From the NCBI RefSeq assembly GCF_905163445.1, contig NC_053184.1, forward strand, positions 9,858,001 to 9,922,000: a stretch of 64,000 nucleotides of DNA. Direction: 5' to 3'. Below, piece after piece: positions 27,101 through 39,100 of the stretch. The stretch is from Pararge aegeria. Its lineage: Eukaryota; Arthropoda; Insecta; Lepidoptera; Nymphalidae. How positions within the stretch are numbered: position 1 is the stretch's first letter; each line of letters starts with the position of its first letter. The notes beneath the pieces are model-generated. The model saw only the letters and a program-made list of their open reading frames with translations. It was not told where the DNA came from and ran no database searches. The translations under genes and the position numbers were made by a program.

Positions 27101-30100
27101 TTATCGTATGGTTCCATCTTTGATATGGACTGAGCGTGCTTAGTAATGCGTTCCAGTCATCTAAAGTAGGCTCGTATGAGTCGTGTCTGTGCGGGCTTCT
27201 TCTTCTTCTTCTTAGTCGGTGATCTACCCTACCACCTCGGATAAATTCAACGAAATCATATTGAGTGACACTCGGAGCTACATTTCTTCTTCCATAGACT
27301 GCAAAGTTGGCACCCCAGGGTACGGTAAAGTTAAGACTAACAAAAGCAGGTTGTTTATTACGAAATTCGGAACTCCAAAATTGATAAGCAGGTATTGTAG
27401 CACTGTGAAGTTCATCAAAATCTCTCACTTCGAGAGCTGGTGACCAGGGTGGTGGAGCAGCCTGTTGTGCTTGTTGAGGTATCACTGCTGGTTCTAATGC
27501 TGCTTCCGCAGTTGTTGACCACCCTAATGATGATGTTGATATAGATTCTGGAAGACATTAAAGTATTTTAGAAAAGATGTCAAGCAAATTTACATCAAGT
27601 ACAATAAAAATATATCAAAAGACATACCATCTGATGGTGACGATGTTGATAAAGCATCTCTTATTCCGTGGGAGTGAGTGACTGCTTTTACATCTTGTAC
27701 CAGAATACAATTAGAATTGTCTATATTACTTTTAATTGACGATAGAGCTGAAACAAGAAAAAATTAATGATGTCTTGGTCAGGTATACGTATTTTACTAA
27801 ATAGAAGATTTTATAATAGTACAGCTTTAATACTAACACATCAAAGGTGTGCTATCATTCGATCAATAACATCCAGAAGTCAAAATTAAGAGCATTGATC
27901 TTCTTATAAATGACATTACGAAATGCGACACAAAGAGAAATGTCGCCTGAGAATGTGATGTTCGAGAGATGCATCTATGAGTAGGGCAAGTGTCGTGACG
28001 TCCCGTTGAGTTTTAATTAACCGAAACATGGCTGAGGCGCATTTCGTGGCAGTGTGACGGACCAATTGGATCCGGTGTATCGGTCCTAGCGGCTTGCTAT
28101 CACGTAGGTGGCTCGGTTACACTGAACGATTTCTTATTCCCGGTATTGTTGTTGTCTGGTCATTATCTATCAGTAACTAAAAAGACCAGAAGCTACTCTA
28201 AGCAATTAATAAGAGAATTCTTTACGCTTTTAAAATAAGACGGGCACTGGTTTTCCTAGCACCTACCTACGTTTTTATTTTTAAAGCTGTCCTGATTATA
28301 TGTAAGAACTGCGTAAATAAAAAAAAACATGTAAGCTTATTACAGCATTATATCTTTTTCTTTTTAAATATTTGTATTATCCGACCCATTTAATACTTTT
28401 AAATGATCGTGAACATCGTATTTATTTTAAAGGGAATTGATTGTGTATATTTATTAGCTTTATACGAAGTCTGCATGCGACTGGGATTGGATGCCCCATT
28501 AAAGATGCAATATTTGTTTTGTTTGGGAGCGTGTGCGCAAGCCGGGATCTGGTTACACCTACCGCCTTAAATAAAAGCCATATGTCAATCCTCATACGAT
28601 TTAATTGACGTAACGGCGAGACGGAATCGGACTAATTGCCCAACATTTACTTTTGATTATTGGTTTCAATTTGTTAAAAGATATTCTGAATAAATGGCCG
28701 GAAGTCGTAGTAATTTACAGAATTAATGGAATGCGTAGCGGAATTTTATTCGAGATTGAAAACTAGGGCCAAGTTATTGAAGGAAATAAATGCAAACGTG
28801 GGCGTTGTTATAGATAGGAGATGATTATAATAACTAGTCTTTACCGCTGTTTCTTAAACATTCCTGCCGCATTACTTTAATTTTTACAATTAATAATCAG
28901 GACAATATATATATCAAACAAACATTTTTATTAAAAAAAACTGCTTAACAGTAGATTCTATATCTAGAGAAAATAAAAAAGAAGTGAATTTACCTAACTT
29001 CGATTAATAAAGTATATTATACCTACAGATGTTTTACCTAATCCAAGTTGTTGTCAGAATAATTAAGTTATCATCGTCCCCTGACAGACCATTTATCTCA
29101 AAGATTCAGCGGGAGATAAGAATCTTAGTGCGTTGACGCCATTTGGTTATTTGGGTTCCAAATTGGACAATTTACTTCCACTGAGTTAAGGGACAAAGGT
29201 ACTTAACGACAATAACTTTTATCGTCTCCCTGGGATCTACGGATAAATCGGTAATTTATATTCATGGTAATTCACATTGATTTTTAAATCCTACGCTGCT
29301 AAATTCAGATAAGCAATTGTTTTGCGTAGATCAAATGCAAACCATCCTTTATTTAATTTGTTACAAACTGCAGAGGAATAAATCAATATAAATAAGTAAT
29401 ACAGTTATTATTTCATTCTGGAGACAGTTCGTGGAAATAAATAGTTTTGGTTTTAAATAAAAGCCAATAAACAACATCGAACTACACATAAAACGGCACA
29501 GATGACGTAATTTCCGCCCACAAAATGATATATCGCAATGTGGTAAGTTGCGCCTTTTCCCGATGATCCCTCGTAAAATCTATAAATTTTCGCCATAGAA
29601 CTGCTGTGAGGAAATAGAGGGTCGTTGAATACGTCTGCGCGATGCACGGGACGATTGTGTGCAGATGGACGATGTTTGCTATCTGTACTATTTTTCGAGT
29701 TAATACAATTTATTGTAATACGATTCAGCATAGATTGCATCGAGCGATGGGGGAGCAAACTCGTTTGATAGAGTCCCGAGGGATACAGACCCGCCGTCGC
29801 ACTGACTTGGTATTAGTCACGTGATAAATCTTCCGCGTCGTGTGCGTCAATCTATCTCCTTCTTTTATATGAGGACCATCATTTTAGCGTCCCTTTCTCG
29901 TGTAAATATGATCCACATTCACGGAGGGTCGGGGTCTTGTTTGCCCTATTTTAAGAAGTGTGGACAAGAACAAATCTATCTCCGCCAAGTGCAAACTTAA
30001 TAGAGAAATTCAAAAATATGAAAGGAATTTAATGGATATTAACGATATGTATACTTGAAATGTGTAAACAGGTTAGAGTAATATTCTATTGAATGTTCCT

Positions 30101-33100
30101 ATCGAAACCTGTTTCAGACGCCTAATGTCAAATATAGAACTTTAGTTCGATATGATTGTAGCAAATATATAAACTAAAGAAATTACATTTGAATAACCCC
30201 TATGCATTTGTTTGTTTCTTGGCAGGTAGGTACAATTATCAGGGGTTTAATGCAAAAAACAGCTACGCGAATATAAGTGTTATTAAATCCCTAAAACTTT
30301 AGTAGGTCTTATATTCTTCCTGGTTTCATATGTTATATGAAAGTATTTTACAAACTTCACTGATTGAGTGTGTTTTCCGTTCCTCCGTTATGGAATTCTT
30401 CATTTTCGGAGATTTTCATCTGGTATTCCTTTCAAATGACATATTTTCCAAAAGGTGGAAATACCACGGCAACTGATTGAAAAATTCCTCCTTTTGTCAT
30501 TTAAAAGTAAATTATCAATAAAATTTACATTTCGGTCTTTAGAACCAAGTATGCTAAACAAGTTTTTTTCTATGAGTCATTATAGATTTGCAAACAAACC
30601 TTTTTAGGTTTTTTAAATGTATAAAGCAACATTCGAAATCGACGTTCCCATGCGGCTCTATTAGGTAACGGTATTAAATTCTTTGTTCTATTTTTATTTT
30701 GTTATTACTTTATTATACTGAGATTGATTACGTTATTAATTCATAATTTAAACAATTTTTTTTAAATCAAATAGACAAACTGAATTAATCTTTATCACAA
30801 ATTCCTGCCAGAGGCGTAATATTATCTATGAGTAATAAGAGTATAAAATCTAATAAACTTTGGTTTCGTGTTGGTGTAATACAAGTAATTGTAGCATTAA
30901 TTTGGAAATCCATAGCCTATAAATATAGCAACACTTTAGAGGGCATGGAAGGAGCACGTCTTTTCATGCCGTCCTGCAGTGGCGTGCATACAGGGTATGC
31001 AAAGGTTATACAGATGATACAAAATGAAGAAAATCCCCAGGACGAGCTATAAAAACTTAACGGTAGACTTTTTATAACTCTTAAAATGCCTACCCCTAAA
31101 CTAGTACAGGAAGTTTGCTCCATTTTGTATCCTCTGCATACCCTGTGCGGTGTATGCAGATGATACAAAATGAAGAAAATCTCCAGTACGAGCTATAAAA
31201 ACATAACGGTAGACTTTTTATAACTCTTAAAATGCCTACCCCTAAACTAGTACAGGAAGTTTGCTCCATTTTGTATCCTCTGCATACCCTGTGCGGTGTA
31301 TGCAGATGATACAAAATGAAGAAAATCTCCATTACGAGCTATAAAAACTTAACGGAAGAACTTTTTATAACTCTTAAAATGCCTACACCTAAGTTTTTTT
31401 TCTCCAATTTGTATCCTCTGCATACCTGTGCGTACCCCGTATGCACGCCACTGTCGCCCTGTGATCAATTCGAGGCGTTAATGCTAAGCCTCATTTGCCT
31501 GTAATTACATAGGCAACCACATCCTTTAGACCGGAACACAGCATTGCAACAGTGCTGTTTAGTGCCAGAGATAAGCATGGCGACAGTACTTATCCAGACG
31601 TGCTGTGCAACAAAAAGCTTCTACCACGACTGAACTAAATAGTAATAACCAACATGTGCCGCGTTTTATCAAATGGTATCGAAAGTATCGTAGCTTATTT
31701 TAACGTTTAGTTACATTTATAGGGAGACTTTAAATATAAAACTTTGGGGTCCACGAAATTTCAATTACATTAAAAAGTTGACGCAGCTATATTCGTGCCC
31801 ATTCATCGTGCTGGACGTAATGAAGGGTGCAACAGATGGTTCACATTTTTTCATTACACCGGCAGAACTACTGTACACCAGGATTTATGTCGGATTAAAG
31901 TACAGAACGCTTTTTATTCGCTACATATCCGGAACGCCGGGAGGCGTGTTCGACAAATATTTTCATTGTGTTTCTGGTACCAAATGATTAAGTATACGAT
32001 GGCTGAGGCACGATTTATGAATTTATTTTAATAAGACTTTACGGCTTTATTATTCTAAACCATACACAATTTTTTTTCGCAAAATCGTTTTTTAGGACCA
32101 AGAATAGCCTAAATGATGATAAGTGGAAAACCTTCGCAGGTTATACCAGGTACCCGTCTTGCAATGTGCCTCCCTGAGTCCATCAACCTGGCTTAAATGT
32201 TAAGCCTCATGCGGCTATAGCAACACTGGCAGCCTCTTCAGATCAGGACTAGTATTTAGTTGTAGTTAGAAGTAAGATCGAAAATGGATGGAAAGTAATT
32301 AATGCTTAATGACCTTGCTGAGTTCTAAGCGAACTTAAAGAAATATTTCCTTTACCGATCCAGTGGGATGTGGTTTTTTAATAGGCTTATGCTTGACTAT
32401 AGTTTATAGCTCCAATAAAAATAACATGAAAGAAAACACGGGTTAGTATAATTTCTATTTTGAAAAGTAACAAACCTATACAAGTCAGGGAAGCGGGAAC
32501 GTTAATTAACATAAATTAACTAGTTTATTAAAGTTAGCTCATAAAATAAAATTGCTTCTTTTCTTTTCCCCATTATAAAGTTTCTATCGACAAACTAAAA
32601 AGAAACTCTAAGTAAGGTTTTACTGTTAAGTATAATGGGAAATTTCTAATAATAAGTTTATTGGTGAAAACATATCTAGTAAATAGATAAAAAAACCTTT
32701 TATCACTATTTTCGCGTTTACTAAATATTTCTAAGTTCTCACAAATATTGAGCACAGTAAGAAATATTAATTTTGTCTAGTGTAGCATGCATCGACACCT
32801 TTTTAGCTTAGGTATAATGAGGCAGATTTTTTCATTCTATTTAGTAGTTTTAAGCAATCAAACTCCTTGGTTTAGTGGTTAGTTTGTTTTACCATGGATC
32901 ACATCCTATGTTGAGGATTTTAGGTTTTGGGTTTCACCGACAAAAGCAGATTCTTAATTCAGTCTGGAGTCAGAGGATCCGGGCTGCTCAACCTCGTGCC
33001 TAGAAGAGCATGTTAAGTCATCGTTGGTCCCGCTTATTATAACTAAGATGGAGTAAGCTAATAGTCAAACTATAATATTAAGGACTACGTCAACGATTTA

Positions 33101-36100
33101 AAGGCCTGGGTGCTATTGTTGCTCTAACCAGGTTGCTTTTTAAATAGTTTTAAATGACAATCTGAGATGGTGATAACAAAAAAAATATATAATCGGCTTC
33201 GTTTGTTATGGGCTTCTTTTTAGATCAGGGCGCGTTTGGCACCCTCGTAGCTTTAGTTTTAAGTTGAAGAATGTAGTTATCGCCATCAACTCACTGCTTT
33301 GTCATATTTTACATATAATGCATCAAAAGTGTGATGAGCTATGTGCCTATTTGAATAAAGAAATATTTCACTTTGACTTTAACTTATATTTCACAACAAT
33401 TATAAAATTCCGCTGTATGCTGCTCACAGCATGGCTAACATGGGCAGGGGAATTTATTCTCGACGGGGCCAGGACAAAATGTTAATATTCTCCCACAGTT
33501 CTATCCACTCCCTGAGCACGCGTCGATATAATATAAAAATAATTATGGTATTGTTTTAATTTGCATGCCATAGAATTGTAGGACGGCACATTTTATGTTA
33601 AATTATAAGATCAAATTTGTTGTGCAATTACGCAAATAAAGATATGAATTTGAATTTGAAATGTATACTGGTACGTATATTAAACGGGGGTAAACTTTTC
33701 CATTTTCCTGATGCCGTGTTTTGGTAGGTGGACTGTTCAATTTTATCCCTTGTCAGTGTATATCAACGGCGGATAAAACTTATCCAAGCCGTTATTCATT
33801 CAAAGGAGGCGCAGGAAGTAAACAGTAGCTTGAAATATTCTGCATATCTCTGTATCTATTATTACCTTATTCGATAAGAAGTGTGTCGTGTGGAGACTAT
33901 CTTAGATATATCTAAACGTGATGGTTTGAAGGTGTATAAGTCTTTCAATTAAAAATACGTGTATCGTTTTAAAGAAGGACCGGTGCCGCCACATCAATAT
34001 GCGACACGGCTTATCTACTGTCCCCACAATTTAATGCATATCTAAATGAAAGATCCGATACGATAAGATCCATTCACTTTAAAAGATACTAAGTTCAGCC
34101 GGTTCATTACACTGCTTTTAAGGAATGGTGGAAATAAGTTTTATTTTACTACTAGTTCTATCTTGGACTTTCTCTCTAAGTGTTCATAAATACACGTTAC
34201 TGTTGAGTGCAAGTGTAATGAAGAATATGTTTAAGTTGGGCAATAGAAAAATTGCTAGATTTCTTAAAGTGCTTACCTTGTAAGCCGATAGGTACTGCAG
34301 AGTTATGAATACTTGGATTAAATTTTTTCTTACGTATCAAATGTACCTGACTAACATAAATGTCATTTCCTGGCTGCCCCTTGTTCAGGAACTGATTATT
34401 GTTATTTTCTTATAGGGAACGATGAGGCTAACATTCTTTTTGTAACGAATGCATGCATACTATTAGGATTGTATTTAGGTAGACCTACTCGCCTTTCAGA
34501 ACTCTGAGGCATGCAGGTTTCCCCACGATGTTTTTCTTCACCATTCAAGAAAGTTATGTTTTATTACTTAAACGCACATAACTTAATAAAAAATAGTGGT
34601 ATACTATTATATACTTAACTTATATGAATTATAATTAATAATCACGATTTTCCTTTACTTGGAAATCAAATAAGCTACTCTGTCGAACTCCCAGACGACT
34701 AACATAGCGTGTTTCGGGCTCATAATGGTGTTCATAAATGGTTCAACAGAACTATGGGTCAAGTTAAATTGAAATGTGTTTGTTAATGTTACTCTATTAG
34801 AGGAATGTTGTAATATGTGGGTCAAACTGAACAATCATTTCACTTGAAAGTTACTCGAAATCAATAGTTCCTATGAATAGCGTTGGTTTCAGATGCACGT
34901 ACTGGCAAATCAAACTACTTCAGTACAGTTGTATATTGAAATACTTTACTAACCCCCAGTTACGGAAACTCTGATTCTTGATCATAGCCTAAAGGGTGAC
35001 TCGTAAACAACTGATGAGTACATTCATGTAACAGTGATTATAATTACTTGCTTTAATAATGAAAAATAACATCGTGAGGAACTTACTATTATATTATTAT
35101 AATTTTCTCTTGAAATCCGAGAGGCACAGTCTATTACCATTTTTAAAAAACTTGTCAAAGATCATTTTCTGTCTGCATCTGCGGATCTTTAACTTGCCTA
35201 TTCCCTTCTGTTTTATTTGTGGTTTGACAATATTGTATATATTTATTTATTATTGATATTAATTATATAGGTATATATTAATTATTATCACTATCTATAT
35301 ATTTTATTGTAAGTTTGTTATATGTACATATTATATTTGAATATATAGGTTTATGCATGTTTATTTGCAACACAGTACAGTTAAATGCACCACCTACCTC
35401 TCTTCTTGAGCTGTTTTTAGCGCCTTTGGTTGCCTGGAAGAGATCGCTATGTAGCGATAAGGCCGCCAAATTGTATACCTTTTGTTAAATTTTTACTGTT
35501 AATTTGTTATGTTTATGTGGTGTACAATAAAAGTGTATTCATTCATTCATTCATTTTCACCTGCGGGGAGCAAAGTTAGAACCTCCATACGCAACTCGTA
35601 AGTTATGTGTGTTTTAATAAATTACTTGCTTTAATAATGAAAAATAACATCGTGAGGAAACTTGCATGTCTTAGAGTTCTCCACGGTGAAGTCTAATAAT
35701 CCGCACTGGGCCAGCGTGGTGGACTACGGCGTAGACTCACTCATTATGGATGGAAACTCGTCTAATGGGTTGTTAATAATGTTGATGATGATGATGATGA
35801 TGAGGCATTACTTTGCCCATCATACGTTTGTACAAAATTAGATTTTTATATAAAGAAATAAAGTGTTATTTATGAAGTTTCAATGAGAGCTTTTTATAAA
35901 ATGTATATTTATTTATTTATCTATTTATTAATGATTATTCATTAGAACGGCCAGCCAATTACAATAATTAAAAAATCTTAACGCTTCTGTTAAAAAGTCT
36001 ATATAAAAGTCTATACGGTTCATTTAACTAAAAACAATCATTATATTTTTGTTTGTCTTTTATCGGTTTGTTTCAATTAATCGACGATATAACTGGACTG

Positions 36101-39100
36101 CAGTTAGGAGATAACCCTTAAGTTAAAAACGTTAAAATTTCAAGGTTTCTTTTTCGTTTTAGGTTAGTTAGGTGGATTCACAGTACAGCAGCAGGGCTAG
36201 CACAGGCAGGGGACAAAATTTTTATCCCGCGACTATATCCCCTGACAAGGGATATAATTAACGTGTCCACCTGCTTGAGGAGGGGGACACGTTAACATGG
36301 AATAGTAGAAGATTACCCCCGTTTATTATTACACATATATTATTTGAATATTACTTCCACTTGTGCACAGTGCTCTGAGAGTTGATAAAGCTGTGGGAGA
36401 AGATACAGGTTTATGTTTTCCCCATGGTCTCCTGTCCTGCTGGATTCTAAAAACTAATGACTGTTAATTGGATTCAAAGATTGTATGAAGGTCGTAAGTT
36501 TTTGAAGTAAGGACATTACGACTTTGTAAGTGAGTATTTTTAAACAATCTTAAATGTAGGATAGGGGATACAACTTTTTGTACTTACAAATTAAACGCGG
36601 ACGAAATAGTTTACATTATAGTAATAGCACAAAACACCAGATTTATAATTCTAGAAATTAATAAGTATTTACCATACTCAAGTAACCGCGCCAGGTTACG
36701 CAACTCCTTACTCGCGATCGATCAGAAGAAAATGGGAACCTAAAAATAATTTAAATGTTTGGTAACCTACATTACTTAATGATGACCGTACGAAAGTGGC
36801 CGTTTGCTGCGACTACGTCCACATATTTGTTGTTTTTTTAATCCCGCGGGAATCTTTTGTTTTCCGGACTAAAAGGTTCTTCATTCTATACGTCCCCCGG
36901 GATAAAATTTAGCTACTTGCCAAATTTTATCGATTGATTTAGGTGTGTTCTGTCATTTATTATATCCGTATGCATATAAGACGTTCAGATGCAAATAGAT
37001 GTTTGTTTGTTAGATGTTTGTAGGATTGTTTAACAAAGTTCAAGGTGGAAAAGAAGATTCTGCAAAAAGGAAAATGTTTGTTATAACAAAGACTGTAAAT
37101 TATTGTATTATACGAGTATTGTATAGTTCTATTACGTATACGACCAATGTGCTGTACCAAGATGTGGCACAATAGAAACAAGAAATAAAAATGAAATATA
37201 ACCTAGTATTATAGGGCGATTTCGACGTAAATGGCGTGGAGCAGCCAGCGACATATTTGTTTCTGGGTAGCTATATTGTGATTCGCGTGCACGAACTTAT
37301 TTATATACATGCAGATTTAAATATGAATAGTTTCTGATATTTTCATAATTAAAAGCTAACAATGTATTCCGAGCTTTTACCGCCGACTTAACGTATCCGA
37401 CGAAATCCAAATTTATAAAAAAAAATACTTTAATTTCTTTATTTTTAGTGCGGTGAAAACATTTATAAAATATGATATTAATGAACACATTGTTACTTAA
37501 TTATAATACATTTTAGTTTATTTTTATTACTCTAAAATAAAGGCCAAGCTAATTATTGTGAACTCGATCACCATGTAAGTGGAAAGGAAACGTATTTAAA
37601 TACTCGTAGATTTAATATTTGCATACACAACTTCTTTTTAACTGTTTTTTAGAAAATAGTTTCTGTAATAAACGTCTATCAACTGCCCCTTAGATACCGT
37701 AATGACTCAATGTTTTTTAGGTCTAATACAATGCTCATTTGAGATGTAAGGTACTATAGACAGCTACCAAAGGAGCAATTTTGCGAGTTTATTGGGCACT
37801 GTCCATTGCTGCGGTGGAATTGATCAATAGGTTGAAATTGACGTTCTCCACCACATCTGGAGAGTACGTTAAGCTGCTGGTCCCATTCACATATCGATAG
37901 TAATCGTTAAAGCCCATGAATCCGTGTTGGGGCAGCTTTATATAATTCTATACTATCAGAGAGGAAGCGGTGATAGCCTAGTGGGTAAAGCTTCGGCCTT
38001 TCATTCGTAGACACCGAATTCGAGCCCCGGCACGCACCACTGACTTTTTGGAGTTATGTGCGTTATTATAATTTAAACAATTTAAATATCGCTTGCTATA
38101 AACGGTGAAGGGGGACATCGTGAGGAAACCTGCATACCTGCGAGTTCTCCATATTGTTTACAACGGCGTGTGAAGTCTACAAATTCGCACTTGGCCAGCG
38201 TGGTAGACTACGGCCGAAACCCTTCTCGTTCTGAGAGGATACCTGTAGCTGGTATGTAATGGGTTGATGATGATCAGAGAGGAAGCTTATACTGAGTATG
38301 ACGATGATCTTAATTCTTGTCCTTTTTTATTAACACACTCATATAATTATTTTAAATAGTACTGATAATACCTACAAGTCAACATTTAATCACCTTGGGG
38401 TAGATGGGACTTCAGTTCATTGATTCAATCGTATGTGGAATTGCACAACAAACTCACAGAACTAATTCCCAATATCGTATCGTAGTAACTACAAAAAAAT
38501 TACATTGCGTAATGCAATGTGCGCATGCGTCATGACACAGCCCCGAGGACAACAAATAAATAACTAAAGCTCTTTGATGTCGAACACTTTTTACAAGACA
38601 TTATTTTATGCAGTTCTTGTCTGTCGATAATTTTAAACTTTTTCATTTTATTATTACGATACTGGTATTTATAATGGTGTCCTGAATTTGTGCGAACGCT
38701 TGTTTTATTAAAATAGATCAGTTCGTTTATATTATTTATATTCTATAAAGAGACTAGAACTAGAACAAATTATGGTAAAAAATCCCTTACCTTTGAAGGC
38801 GCCAAATTTTATAATAGAATACCTATACCTATACCTATAAAAAATGTAAGCTCATTCAATGTATTCAAAACTAAATTAGCTTCTTATATATTAAGTAATA
38901 CCAATAAATTTAAAGACGAATACATTGAATGAGTAGATAATAGTAAAATTGAATTTAGTTTAGTCTAATGGCGAAGTGTATTAATTTATTATAGAAAATT
39001 AAGTTCCTATGTAAGTGACTTACGTCTTTTTATGGGAATAAATGTCTTTAAACCTAGATTCTTTAATCATCATCTTTAGGCTGACAGTAGAGTGTACCAG

